From contig CM044961.1 of assembly GCA_024516035.1 (NCBI GenBank), positions 16,543,756 to 16,607,755 of the forward strand: DNA of 64,000 bases. Direction: 5' to 3'. Shown here in pieces: positions 38,086-50,360 of this stretch (its first letter is position 1; each line of letters starts with the position of its first letter). The position numbers and the translations under genes were made by a program. The notes beneath the pieces are model-generated. The model did not search any database. It saw nothing but the letters and a program-made list of their open reading frames with translations, and had not been told where the DNA came from. The stretch is from Bactericera cockerelli (taxonomy: Eukaryota; Arthropoda; Insecta; Hemiptera; Triozidae).

Positions 38086-41000
38086 GGGTTTTATTTCGTA
38101 CTCATCTATGTATGTGAGTTTTCGCTATTTTTATTGGATCTCTTTCCTGGATTTTTTTTTTTTTTTAAAGATGGGTTTTATTTCGTACTCATCTATGTGA
38201 GTTTGCGCCATTTTTATTGGATCTCTTTCCTGGAATTTTTTTTATTTTTAAAGATGAGTGTTTCACAACCTTTTTTAATTTCCTAGCCATGAAACAGGAG
38301 CTACTGTAGACGCTTGTGGTCGGTGTTGTAGCCTGCCCATCCCGTAGTATGCCTCCCCTCTGATGGGCGAGAAGTGACACAATACTTCCCAATTAGGTGC
38401 TGGGTTTTGAAAATTGTGTTATCTTTAATAGTAAGGGTGAAATTAATAGACGTTCTTGATATACCTCTGTGGATTTAGGTATAGATTTTGCACATTATAT
38501 TAAATGAGCAAACTAATGGTCGCCCGAACTTGTGATCTCGATTTCGTCTGTTAATTTTGCCCTAAGTTTTACATCCAGATTTAATTTGTTTTAACCTAAT
38601 TCACAACAATGCTTTTGGAGCCGAACTGAGACCATATCCTCTTTAAACATGAAAAAATCTACGAGTTATAACTGGTTACTAAAAATACTGAACCTATAAA
38701 AAAAAAACACTGCCAATTATGGACACAATACTTCCTGTGATTGTTTCACATTGTGTACACGTGCGAATTTGAGTTTTTTACTTAAATTACTTGTATCTCC
38801 AAAACGGATAAACACGATTTTTTCAAATTTGTTTTATATGATAGAAAACCAATTTTTCTAATTCTAGATTCTTCAAAAAATTCTGTATCGGCAAGTCGTG
38901 GTCCTTATTTTTTTACATGTTTTGTCCAAAAATTTCGGATTTTCTTAAATATCAAAGTCAAATTATAATTAATTTAAAAATAATATAAATACTTAGTAAA
39001 ACAGTAATATGCATGTTCTTACAAAATTTCATTAAAATGGGGTGTACCGTTCACGGATATAAGCGTTTAAGTAAAAAGGTTAGTGGTCAGGCGCATGGTC
39101 TCTTTACCCAGAACCGCTAGTATGAATTCGATGAATTTAAAAGGGGACCATCTACAGAATGTTCTCTGATGTGTGCAAAGTTTCAACAAATCGGTCAAGT
39201 AGTTTTCCGAGATTTGCCGTTACAAGGAATCGTTTTAACGACGACGGATTCGACGGATCGATCAGGAACCGACAGGACCATCAACCGACAGGACGATTGA
39301 CCGGACAGACGGACACAAAACAAATTTACTCAGTAGGTTATGAAACGTCCAGAAATATGAAAAAATTGAAATCGGAGCAAAAAAATATTTTTTTTTTACA
39401 AAAACGAACACAATACTTCCGATTTCTAATATTAGAAATTTCTCGGAAGTAAAACGAACACAATACTTCCGATTTCTAAAGAACTAATAAATCTTATTAG
39501 AAGTTATTAGAAGAAAAGTAACGTTAATGAAAGTAATATTTCTTCCAGGTTGAGAATGGCTTCTTCATTCCAGGAGGACGCTTTCTGGAGCTCTACTACT
39601 GGGACACCTACTGGATTGTGAGGGGGGCGCTGCTGTGTGACATGCCCAGCACTGCTCGTGGTATCATAGAGAACATCATATCCATTGTGAAGCGGTGAGT
39701 GTATCATTAACAACACTCTTTAGTGGAAGGTAACCACCAGGCGAGGTTAATGCTCAAAGCATTTTCTACCACCTAACCCATTCATCTATACAATGGTAAT
39801 GATACCATAACCAAACATTGGAATGACAGCGGATTGATGTTATTTTATTCATATCGTGTATTTTTATGTAGCGATATTAGAAGGGTCCATTCAAATCGGG
39901 TTGTTGATCAAGCTCAAGGAAAGTTGCATCCTGCTTTCGGTTATTCCATAGATACAGGACTGTAAGGGTGGTGTACTTCTGCGGGTAGTTGGAAAGTTGT
40001 ATCTTTTCAACAACATGAGGTTGCTCATTACAAAGATCACAAATACTTGGGATACTTCTCAAATGCTACTTCTCACTTTTCTGTTCATACTGATTAATAT
40101 AGAGAGGTTAGTTGATGCCATGGATATTGAGAACTTTTACCTACTGATGAGAGCAAATAAGCTTATAACTGTTGTCCAGGTATGTTCTGATATTCATGTA
40201 CATTGTACATCTAATACAACTTCTCACTTTTCTGTTTATACTGTCAAGAATCCAATATATTGAGGTAGACGTTCAGTAGTCTGGAATCCGGAGCGAAGTA
40301 GACCCAATTCTACCTGACTGGGCAGTTTTGCTTCTTTTGGTAAATTCTCGGATTTAAAGAAGAAATTCTTTAAATTGGATATCTCTGTCCACAGGTATGG
40401 CTACATGATGAATGGCAGTCGCCGCTACTACATAGGACGCTCTCAACCCCCACTACTCATCCAAATGGCCGCCACTTACTACACCACTACTAACGATTTG
40501 GGATTCATCAAGACCAACATAGGGGTAAGTCTGGACTAAAAGAGTATCAATATACTCGTTCAATATACTAGATTCAATAATCTGTATATTGAATGATTTT
40601 GAAAATCTCCGCATTTTCGTAATTAGTTAAATGATTAGGACAGTGCCGCATTGATAGGTTTGGGTTTGAGCCCAGGTAACAGCAAAAAAAAAGAGAAGAT
40701 TCGTGCTAAACACAGGCAAAGTTCCACATACACTTCCTTCCGAAATAGTGCTATTGTTGTGATAGTGTTCGTATGCGCACTTAGTACAATATTCTTTTTC
40801 ATATCTTTTAAGTTTCAAATATCGTTTAGGTATATTATTGTTGATGTAAGCTGAAAACTGCAGAGTAAAGGAACAAGGAACTAATAGTTTCTTATTCTTC
40901 ACTCTGCCCTTTCCCAAACTTACTTTGAGTTCGAAGTTGCTTTGGTGAAGTCTTTTTCTCCACTTTTCTAATTCTAGGGCGTCTTCTCCCTTTCAATTCT

Positions 41001-44000
41001 GCTTTCTCAAATCTTTTTCTACATTTATCTCACCACCTAAGTTCTTATTCTCCGATACTTTTTCCTCCTCCTCAAGTATTCTAACATTTACCTACTTCAT
41101 TATTTTCTATTTCATAAACCAACTTACATACAAGAACTTCAAGCTTCCACTATATCTTATTTACCTTTGTAGCAACTAAAAGTTATGAAATTATTTATAG
41201 TCCATTAACTATTGCACTATAAGGACTCGTTTCAATCTCATTTTATAAAACACTACAATCAAGATGTACATAATATGCATATTTATCGTCTATTTGCAAA
41301 CTACCACAAGTTTATAATAATATTTAATGTTATTATGCCATCAATTATAATCAAATGTATTAATTTGAATTTCTCTTAATTTTGACAAGTCCCTTCGATT
41401 TTGTCATGGTACTAAAAATTATAGGATCTAACTTTCATTCATAATAAAATATAATAAAGCTACTTCCAGTACTCTAGTTTAAATAACTTTATAAGACACT
41501 AATAACAATAATCATAAATGCATAATACAAATGCTAAATAGCCTCACTACCTGAACTATCTGAACATTGTCCTCATTTATTTACTGGAGCAAACAACCAT
41601 AAGTTGGTGTTCGGCAGTGCGGATAGTGACAGGTGCATGTAAATACTTATATCTATATTATTATGATACATACATACACACGACACTTTGCAAATAGGTA
41701 CTGAGATAACTATACGCAAACGTATAAATAGATAATTGGAGCATACTGCAAAAAGTAGATCATGTACCGCCAACTGAACTTTACAGTCAAATGGACCAAG
41801 TAATTACCGTCACACAAAAAACTCAAGTACGATCCAAAATCAAAGTTACCTTGCTTCAAAGTTTTGTGCTAAAGTAAATATCTCATTTTTTGTTGTTTTT
41901 TAAATCATGAAATCGTATTTGATATTATATGGACAGTAGTAATAATTGATGAGGTCTTTATAATATTGCACATTACTGCAGCATGAACGTGAAGCGTACC
42001 TACATAGCGTGTTGGATTTGTTTGGAATTGCTACAAAAAATAGCTACCTATATCTGACGCCTTCGCTGAAAGTTGAGTACACCTCGGAGCGATATGAACT
42101 TTCAAGAACAACTTTTTTTGTGAATCATTCCTTGATGTACTAGTAATATATGGTGCCGACTTGGTCAACAGTAGAAGCGGTTTTTTTTTTTTTAATTGAA
42201 CCAAAAGCTTGAACAAGACCGAACGGTCAGCTCTGGTCAACCAAAATTTAAATAATAAAAAAAAGTGATTTTTGGGACTCTGCTTTGTTTACATTAAAGA
42301 TATCGGTGTTTGTTTACATTTTGCATTTGAATTATTCACTTCTTCTACTTCTTACCGAACCAAAAGCCATGACCGAACAAACAGGCCGGTCCACTCCGGT
42401 CAGGATTTTTCGGTCCGGTCAAATAAAAAAAAGTGAATTTCAGTGACCAGGTCAGCTTCGGTTCGCTTCGTTCAAAAAAAAAAAAAAAAAAAAAAAAAAA
42501 CCGCTTTAGGTTACCTATTAGTTCAAATCTCCGTGAGGTTGTGAATGGACTGTAAGAACGCCCAGATGTAATATATCTAAGGCACATGACCAATAACTTT
42601 ATTTTTTCTTTATTTTTTTCTTCTGTTATATTGTATATTGTATTTTCATTTGTAATTATTTGTATTGTATATGTCCTATTACCTAATAAAGTGTAAAAAA
42701 AAAAATAATAAAAAAAATAATAATAATAATAATAATGATGCAAGTGGAACCTCTGGTTGCTTGCAGACGCTGGAGCAGGAGTTCCAGTGGTGGCTGAAGA
42801 ACCGTCTGGTGGCGGTGAACAAGGATGGCAATGTGTACATTCTGGCTCACTACCAGACGAGGACAGCGGGGCCCCGACCCGAGTCCTACAGGTGAGTCAA
42901 TTCAATTCAATTCAATTATTTATTTATTGTACAAAATGTTACATGGACTTGTGGTACAAAAGTCAATATTAAAATAAAAATACATAATTATTAATTCTAA
43001 ATGATAAAAATATTAAAAAAAAACTAAAATTAGAAAATATAACTAAGTTTCCCCAGATTTTGTCGGATAAGTTACCCCAGACTAAGATCTGCAGCTACAA
43101 GGCAATTAATAATATTCCTAATAAAAAAGAAACATATATGCATAAATCCCCTATCATCAAAGCCATGTCCTTATTTAATGAGGCAAATCAGTAATGATTG
43201 TTCTCTCACGTCACAAATTGCTGTTATTGAGTGACACATAATATCTTGTGTGAATCGGGTAACAGTGTATACGTTAAAAAAAAAAAAATGTATTTAACAG
43301 GGTTTTAATATAAGAATTACCTCTCAAAGCCTCAGACAGTTTTTTTTTAAGCTTTATTAGGTAGAACAAAAAATATACAGGGTGAGCATAAAGTCTCACC
43401 CCACCCCCCGTATCTCGAGAATGGCTAAAAATACAAGAAAACGCAAAAACCCATATGCCTTAATCTTTAAGGGGATTAATTTTAAGCCAAAAAAAATTTG
43501 CCTACAGTCAGGCTGGGCAATCTGGGCATGGGCATGGACCAACTTTAAAATCTTAAACAGAATGGTATGTCTTGTGGCATATTGTTTTAAAGGTCTCATA
43601 GAGAGAAGTTCATTACAACAAACTTCAGTGAGCTACAACTTACCGTTCTCGAGATACAGGGTCGGACGCCCTGCGTAATATCCATATATTTTGACCTATA
43701 ACTCGTTAACCGTAAAGAAAAATGAAATTTGTTGATAATAACTCCTTATGACAAGCACTTTCGAAAAAATTATAACTCGACATACTCTGTTGATATTAGA
43801 TTCTGGTCGGTTTCGTCAGCCACCCGGACGAAAAGTAAGAAAAATTTTTACGAAAAAACAAATCCAGTTTTAACTTGTTCGAAAGTTCTTGCCATAAGGA
43901 GTTATTATCAACAAATTTCATTTTTCTGGAATTTACGGTCAACGAGTTATAGGTCAAAATATATGGATATTACGCAGGACGTCCGACCCTGTATCTCGAG

Positions 44001-45445
44001 AACGGTAAGTTGTAACTCACTGAAATTTGTTGTAATGAACTTCTCTCTATAAGACCTTTAAAACAATATGCCACAAGACATACCATTCTATTTAAGATTT
44101 TAAAATTGGTCCATGCCCAGCCTGACTGGGGCCGTGTAGGCAAATTTTTTTTGGCTGAAAATTAATCCCCTTAAAAATTAAGGAATATGGATTTTTGCGT
44201 TTTCTTGTATTTTCAGCCATTCTCGAGATACGGGGGGTGGGGTGAGACTTTATGCTCACCCTGTATACAGTAGAACACAATGAAATATAAAGAAAAACAA
44301 AAAGATTAGTGGCAATCTCTTCCACCCAACCCAACAGTTCGATGATTTAGAGTATTTAGACAGTGAACTCGTATACATATAGACTGCGTTCGATCATTCA
44401 GACAGCGAACTAGTAATTATGTCAAATAAAAATAAATAAAGTCCTATTAGTCTAGTAACAATACACCTCTTTAAAAATTTCAACATTAAGGTTTGCCATC
44501 TTGTACCTTTTGACTTTAGCCATTTAATGATGCAAAATTTTGACATACTCATACTAGTAGGTACGTACATAGGTAGAATTTTTCAGGGTTACCTAGGGTG
44601 TAGCACGATTTTTGCGGTTTGATCGTAAAAAAAAATAAGAAATTTTCCTTCTGATTATTAAGAGTTAAATATAGAGCCCCTATCACAATGCATTTCTCAC
44701 CAGGGAGGACTATGAAATAGCCGTCAACCTGACTTCGGAGTCACAGAAGAATCAGGTGTACAACAATCTCAAGGCGGGGGCAGAGTCTGGCTGGGACTTC
44801 AGCAGTCGTTTCTTCAATGATAAGGATGGCAAAGATACAGGTGAGTGGGTTTGCATCTCCGAGAGCTATTTCCCCTTTCTTCTAGGGTACAATTCTAATG
44901 TTTTTTTCAATGTTTTTTAATGTTTGAAAAAATAAATGGACATTTTTATGCATGTTTTTTCAACATCAGAGTTAATCACAGATCATTTAATACAGGGTTT
45001 CACCCTTCTATGGTAACTCACAAATCCGCTACTCACACTAACTCCACTGTCTGGTTTGGGACAGAAATATGCCCTCATGAAGTTTCAAATAGTAAGCTAT
45101 CGCGCAACAATTTCAGGACGTTTCTCAACTATAGTGATCTTATGGGGACTGACTGGTTAACTCACTAAAAATGTTTGATCCAACAAAGCTATCTGCTAAT
45201 TTTTCTTTGTGCTTGGTGACAACTTATAGATTTTTTTTACGATTGTTGTTCAATTGATTAAAAAATAATAAAAATATAGAATGAAACTTATCTAGATTCT
45301 TGACTTATCTAGATTTTATCATACAATTCTTCCATCTCATTTTATTTGTATAGTTAAAAGCTTAAATCTCATGAACTTCAAAATTTCTTGGCCTTTTTCT
45401 TTTCTGCCCATAAAAATAATATAATCTCTCTCTCTCTCTCCCCCT

Positions 45446-45476
<31 letters not shown>

Positions 45477-48400
45477 TCTACCAGGTGGTTTGGAGAACCT
45501 GGACACGCCAAACTTCATCGCCGTAGATCTGAACGCCATCCTGCACGCGAATGCTGTCACTCTGGCGGAGTGGTTCCACATCCTGGACGACCCTGTCAAG
45601 TCTGCCTACTACAAGAACCTCGCCAAGCGGTTCCTCATCGGAATTGAAGCGGTGAGTGAATAGATTTGATAGCTATATTTATTTATTTATTTAGAAACTC
45701 TTTAATAGTAGGTAGAACATATATACAGACAAATAATGGTAAATATAAAAATAGACAATATTAATAATATAAACAAGGAACAAAAAAAAAAATATATATA
45801 TACATATGTCCTAACTAAAGGGCGGGGTTATTGCCTATGGCAATCTCTTCCACCCAACCCTTATGAGACGATTCGTTCAAGTCCTCAAAGCTATATTATT
45901 ATTATAGTATGCTTTATTAGGTAAGACAAAAGTATATACAGTAAAATACAATGAAATTATAGAGAAAAAATAAATAGATTGAACAAAGAAACAATAACAA
46001 AAAAGAGAATGAAGCTAATGTCCTACCTAAAGGGCGGGGTTATTGCCTGTGCCAATCTCTTCCACCCAACCCCAACGACGCTATACAGCGTCGATGGCAC
46101 GTTGAGTACACCAGTTCACCTTCTGTCACTGAAGAAGCAACTTGTATGGGCGACCATCTAATTTAAGTCGTCGCGTCGTGGTGCTAGCTATTCCCGACCC
46201 ACTCAAGCTGAGTGAGGATAACTTGAGTAGCTGGTTTGTGGGTTTTCAATGAATGGAGGGTAAAACCCCCGTCGTGAAAGGTATGACCAATATGACCATG
46301 CAGTTGAAAGCGCCGTTAAACAAAAAAAGTCTTCAAATCAATTAATGCGTATTTTTTGAGAAAAAGTAATATTAGACCTGTTAACATTCAAAGTACCTAT
46401 AAAGCCTTCATATTCTGAACCTGAAAGAGTTCTAACTTGGGTCTCCCGACGCCCCTATTGTTTGTTATTTGAAATACGTATAAAAATGAAACCCCAGGTT
46501 CTCTGGTCGGAGGAAGAGGGCATCTGGTTTGACTACGACCTGCGCAATGAACAACTGCGCAAGAGGTTCTACCCCAGCAGTTTCGCCCCCCTCTGGACCG
46601 GCTCCTACACCTTCCCCAAGTCCCTGGTGGCTCGGTCCGCCATACGCCACTTGATCAACTACAATCTCATCACGCCCAACTATACGCCGGTGTACTACGG
46701 TGAGTGAGCCTCAGACCGGGATCCCACTGATTGCGACATTTTGGCAACATTTTGCGTTGAGAAGCAATTTTTTAGTGAGTGGGATTTGATTTGATTCTAA
46801 AAGAAGAGTGGAGCATGAAATGTTCCGAAACGTTTGGAGACAAAATGCAGCACTCATTGGGATCCTCTCTCCCTATACAACACGGTCAAAAATTATGCTA
46901 GATTTAGGTATTTCAAACTTCCATACGTTTTTCGTAAACCTTCTTTTAGAAAAATAAGCAAGTAATACCTATACTAATATTTAATTTAAGCCAGCGTCGA
47001 TGGCATGTTGAATACACCGGTTCCCTTCAGAACACCGAAGTTAAGCGACATCCAGCGAGGTTAAGACTTGGATGGGTGACCATTCAAATTCTAATTCTCG
47101 TGACGCTGGCTTTTCCCGGCCCCACTCAGGCTGGGTGAGGTCAATGTGAGTAGCAGGTTTGTGAGTTTCCTGCGAATGGAGGGTAAAACCCCCGTCGTGA
47201 TATGACCATGGCAGTTGAAAGCGACGTTAAACCCCACTTAAAAAAAAAAATATTTAATTGAAGAAAATTTAAATAAGTTGCTTTGAAATATCAGATGCAT
47301 GGTAAGATATAATAGGAGTGTTCAAAGATAAATTATGAATTCCTATCCAAACCCGCTTGCGTCCTGATATTCCAGGGATGCCCTCCTCGCTACGCAACAG
47401 CACTCAGCAGTGGGACTTCCCCAGCTGTTGGCCCCCCCTCCAAGCCATGGTGATTCAGGGCCTGGACCGCACCTATGACATCAACGCTCAGCTGGTGGCG
47501 TACAATCTGGCCTCCAAGTGGGTCTTCACCAACTACATAGGGTACAGCAGGACAGGGACCATGTTTGAGAAGGTAGGCATTTCACAGACGGACAACCAGT
47601 TTAATTCAATGCCGGGGCATTCTTACGGCAACGACTGTCATTGGCAGTCCAGCGTGGAAATGCCTCGAGCCTGGTAGGCACCATGTGTCGGGAGAAGAAC
47701 GATGACATGTTTGTTGTATGAAATATTAAATATTGAGAAGTGAAAATCACAAAAAAATTCTTCTAAAGTTTAATTATTTAACTTTCTTAGGGTATAGGAA
47801 TTTTACTTATGACATTTAATGTACCTATAATACAGTAAATTATAATTGTATTCTTAATCAATTACAGCAGGTCTGATAATAGTCTTTTAAAATAAAGTCC
47901 TTAAGGTATATTCGATAGTCTAATCTATATCAAATAAATTTCCATAGTAATACTGAGGAAGCGGCGATACTTGGCCAGCGTTGATGGCGCGTTGAATACA
48001 TCAGTTTTCGTAAGATCGGTTGAACAAGGTCCAGTGAGGTGAAGACTTCGTGATGCTGGCATTCCGGCCCAACCCAGGCTGGGTGAGGTTAATGGGGTAG
48101 CAGGTTTGTGAATTTCCTGCGAATTGAGGGTAACACCCCCGTCGTGATAGGATCATGTAGTTGAAAGCGACGTTAAACCCAAATTAAAAAAAAAAATTGA
48201 TGTGTATAAGGCCGCTTATTTTTATGATGATGTGAACCCATTTTAATATTCAGCAAATACAATGATGCTAAGGAAGAGAACATGAAATAAAAGGAAAATG
48301 GTGAAACTATATTTGAGTTAATGACAATCGTATCCACCAACCTTTTGGCTAGAAGTCCACCGCCTCATCGATCAAGCTTCTGAAGTCGGTCAGTATGAAA

Positions 48401-48961
48401 ACATCAAAGGAAAAATTATTCGACAAAATCGAGATCACAAGTTTCTCCACTTAAATTTCCATAGGTTTGGATGGAAGAGATTGCCACAGGCAATAACTTC
48501 GCCTTTTAGGTAGGACATTAGCTTTATTCTCATTTTTGGTTCTTGTTTCTTTGTTCAATTTAATATTTTTTCTTTATAATTTCATTGTATTGTACTGTAA
48601 AAATTGTACTTTGTCTTTACCTAATAAAGAGTACCTAATATAATAATAATATAACAATAATAATTATAAACAATACGCAAAATATAGACTGAAGTCCACA
48701 GAGGTATACCAAAAACATCTATTATAAATTTTATTACGTTTGTCAGTTTGTCTAATTCATCATGCTTGGTTGTTTACCTATAATAAACCCTTGTTTCGGT
48801 TTCAGTACGACGCGGTGAGGCTGGGTGCCCCAGGAGGAGGGGGGGAGTACATATCCCAGACTGGCTTCGGCTGGACGAATGGCGTCATTTTCGAGCTGTT
48901 CGCCCGGTGGGGGAACCTGCTCACCTCTGCGGGCGACAGCTTCCAAATCAACCACCTCTGA
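34914..48961 (+). CDS. Treh: Soluble trehalase, GH37 (complete, 11 exons)
   Basis: Hydrolyses alpha,alpha-trehalose to two glucose molecules; in insects the soluble form acts in haemolymph and gut lumen. Exons 34914-35161, 36796-36947, 37778-38007, 39549-39694, 40395-40524, 42767-42891, 44704-44840, 45485-45651, 46498-46699, 47376-47572 and 48806-48961 sum to 1890 nt, 629 residues, with all phases agreeing. MGAKLKGGFLFLLVVCQCSG is a signal peptide. Exon 2 opens with the family start CDSLIYCQGELL. Signature 1 PGGRFLELYYWDTY is at residues 218-231, AESGWDFSSR at 370-379 with the presumed catalytic acid Asp375, signature 2 QWDFPSCWPPLQ at 524-535, presumed base Glu577 in EKYDAV, and GGGGEY at 588-593. 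No C-terminal membrane segment, so this is the soluble (Tre-1) type. Residues 24-50 are an unusual Asn/Asp repeat. Polyadenylation-like AATAAA words lie at 50196 and 50353. Introns hold SINEs, MITEs and a 148-bp array. Confidence 0.97.
35495..36200. repeat. 148-bp tandem repeat array, about 4.5 units
   Basis: GTTCGCGATGTGG-type blocks recur at 35525, 35673, 35821, 35969 and 36117, exactly 148 bp apart. Each unit contains several TACGTA words (ACGTATGAAGACAATG, CATACGTAAGACCTACGTAC). The middle units are nearly identical, the outer ones diverged. It fills part of trehalase intron 1. A single related unit stands at about 61510-61690. Confidence 0.9.
36638..36772 (+). mobile_element. tRNA-derived SINE (family T1), degraded copy
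   Basis: TTTGTAATCTGGAGGACGAT, GGTTTGAGTCCC and TAAAGCGAGTTGGAGTA match the T1 family with many changes. It ends just before the branch/acceptor region of trehalase exon 2. Confidence 0.6.
36983..37127 (+). mobile_element. tRNA-derived SINE (family T1), copy 3
   Basis: Same head and body as 19344-19482, with a cleaner B box (GGTTCAAGTCCCGG). Lies in trehalase intron 2, only about 35 bp after exon 2. Confidence 0.75.
37996..38260 (+). repeat. Three tandem copies of the trehalase exon 3 donor region
   Basis: The block CTCATCTATGTGAGTTT followed by TTGGATCTCTTTCCTGGA and a T run occurs three times (from about 37999, 38100 and 38190). The first copy spans the true splice site at 38007/38008. 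A 36-base T run lies at 38047-38080. Copies differ mainly in T-run length. Confidence 0.85.
38252..38390 (+). repeat. Dispersed repeat, copy 1
   Basis: AAGATGAGTGTTTCACA ... AGCCATGAAACAGGAGCTAC ... CCTGCCCATCCCGTAGTATG is shared with 59662-59780 in the same orientation. Class unknown; it could be a short SINE or element fragment. Confidence 0.6.
39712..39790 (-). mobile_element. SINE tail fragment (family T3)
   Basis: ACCACCAGGCGAGGTTAATG and CATTTTCTACCACCTAACCC match the tail of the tRNA-headed SINE at 54190-54397. Lies just after trehalase exon 4. Confidence 0.6.
42174..42508. mobile_element. Short MITE with AAGCGG(T)n ends
   Basis: Ends AAGCGGTTTTTTTTT and AAAAAAAAAACCGCTT are inverted repeats. 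Inside are two inverted or related copies of a GACCGAAC/GGTCAGCTC segment. About 335 bp, no coding capacity, in trehalase intron 5. Confidence 0.55.
43378..44263. mobile_element. Foldback element, CAGGGT family, copy 2
   Basis: Ends CAGGGTGAGCATAAAGTCTC and its complement, flanked by TA. Arms of about 420 bp pair along their length. The terminal 60 bp differ from copies 1 and 3 (GTGAGCAT in place of GTCTTCAT; CCCACCCCCCG in place of CCAGGCCTAGG), so it belongs to a sister subfamily. In trehalase intron 6. Confidence 0.85.
45423..45477 (+). repeat. (CT)n microsatellite at trehalase exon 8 acceptor
   Basis: An interrupted CT run that ends a few bases before the acceptor TTCTACCAG at 45484 and so forms its polypyrimidine tract. 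Confidence 0.85.
45786..45885 (-). mobile_element. Retroelement 3' tail (GATTGCC family), reverse
   Basis: GGGCGGGGTTATTGCCTATG and CAATCTCTTCCACCCAACCC: complement of the tail at 57228. A second copy follows at 46015-46085, so two tails lie in tandem in trehalase intron 8. Confidence 0.55.
46086..46329 (+). mobile_element. 5S rRNA-derived SINE, copy 2
   Basis: GCGTCGATGGCACGTTGAGT is a 5S-like head but the internal promoter is eroded. The body has CTGAGTGAGG and GAGGGTAAAACCCCCGTCGT and ends in an A-rich tail. Trehalase intron 8, sense orientation. Confidence 0.7.
46991..47250 (+). mobile_element. 5S rRNA-derived SINE, copy 3 (best preserved)
   Basis: The head follows 5S rRNA along about 100 bp: GTTGAATACACCGGTT, CACCGAAGTTAAGC (box A region), GGTTAAGACTTGGATGGGTG (intermediate element) and ACC. 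The body (AGGCTGGGTGAGGTC, GAGGGTAAAACCCCCGTCGT, GAAAGCGACGTTAAAC) ends in poly(A). Lies in trehalase intron 9, sense orientation. 5S-derived SINEs form the known SINE3 class, so the type is known; this family is unnamed to me. Confidence 0.88.
47974..48196 (+). mobile_element. 5S rRNA-derived SINE, copy 4
   Basis: GTTGATGGCGCGTTGAATAC, then a shortened 5S head (GGTTGAACAAGGTCCAGTGA) closest to the 8132 copy, body and A tail. Trehalase intron 10, sense orientation. Confidence 0.8.
48475..48645 (+). mobile_element. Retroelement 3' tail (GATTGCC family)
   Basis: GGAAGAGATTGCCACAGGCA, then ACCTAATAAAGAGTACCTAA and an AT-rich end. Trehalase intron 10. Confidence 0.55.
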
Positions 48962-50360
48962 GGTGGTGGCGTGGGCAAGTGTGGCCAAGTTACCTGCGAC
49001 TTCTTCAAGTTACCCATTCACCCAACGTCAATGGAGTGTTTTGTGATAAGAGATGTTGTAAAATCTGCTCAACATACCCTTGACTGTGTCAAGTTACCTC
49101 TCACAAAGACTCGGGGAACAAGACCCTTTGACGGGTGGAGCTTCCCTTGCGAGATGTACCTGGCACTTAAGCTCTCAACGACTATTCACCAACGTATTTG
49201 TCCTAAATGTAGTAGCGAACCTCATGATGTCCGGAAACTTGTTAGGTCTCCATTTGACCACACGATCTCACCACCCTGGGTATATCTACGCCACTGGCAA
49301 CAACTGTATGGAAATGGAACATTGGAAATCCTGTGGAAGTGGCAGCTTTTCTTGACTTGAGGATAGAGTCAAGTTTTCGTCAAAGTTAAAAATTACAAAC
49401 GTCTCAACTGTAAGGAGTTTGATGAATGTCATGTCCATTTGGTGAATGGCCGGGACATGTCAAGTTATCCTCCCATTTGGGATTTTGACTACATAATAAT
49501 ACGTCCTGGGCTTACTGCTGGAATAATGGGACTCAATAGTCCTAATCGGGCAGTATAAATAAGGCGATATTATTATTATTATACGATATGTTGCGAATCG
49601 AGTTCAACTCAACCCTGACAGTCTCCATTACCTACCAATTTAGTGAGGGCGTTGACCTGGAACTGTGGACATGTTTTGATACATAATGTACTCTGGGAAA
49701 CTGATCACATAATAATATTATGCGATCAAATGTTACGATTATTCTTAAAAAGCTACAAAAGCTGAAAAGTACAAAAGCTGTGTTCATGAAAACACATCAA
49801 CATTGATCATTCTCAGTGAAAATCCCAGAAAACAAGTTGTGTGCGGTACGTGTTATAAGAAGAGTGCTGAACCCATTATGATCCCTGTTACCCAGAATTT
49901 TTCTTCAAAAGGATGTAAGGTTGTTCCTTGAAGATTTAACCTTTTAGCCGTATTGTATATGGTTTGTAAACTGACATTTACCCTGCCACAAGTACGAGAG
50001 TTCAAATAGATACTCTTTGTTCAAAAAGGTTGAGCAAGGTATACATACCTACTTCTCATGAGATGGTTTGGTACTGGATGAAAGGTACCAATATTTTTCT
50101 TGCTCTTTTTTATTTTCTTTCGGTTGTTTCAGAGTGATCTATACAAACTTTTGTTTCTCTGTATCATGGTCGAAAGTTTTACTATACCTTGTCCCAATAA
50201 ATCTTCTTTTTGATGATTCATCGGCAAAAAAAGGAAACAGAATCATGCTTGTATGTATACGAATAAAATTACCTTTGTACCTACCAATCTAGGTATTATG
50301 AAATAATACCACTTGTGATAATAGTAATTTAAGTTATCTACCTCTGTTGAGAAATAAATT
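48962..50360 (+). other. Probable trehalase 3' untranslated region
   Basis: Follows the TGA at 48959-48961. Contains a T2 SINE tail (49490-49580, sense) and AATAAA at 50196-50201 and 50353-50358. Open frames here have no recognisable product. Confidence 0.45.
49490..49580 (+). mobile_element. SINE tail fragment (family T2)
   Basis: CTGCTGGAATAATGGGACTC, CCTAATCGGGCAGTATAAAT and an ATT repeat end, in the presumed trehalase 3' UTR. Confidence 0.6.

Noticed and set aside
37845..38117. Alternative open frames over trehalase exon 3
   Set aside because: Shadows of the trehalase frame plus the poly(T) tract.
46991..47110. Genuine 5S rRNA gene
   Set aside because: Followed by a shared SINE body and poly(A), and the 3' part of 5S is diverged.
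48971..49360. 129-codon open frame after trehalase
   Set aside because: Begins in the trehalase 3' UTR and resembles nothing; overlapping frames are equally long.
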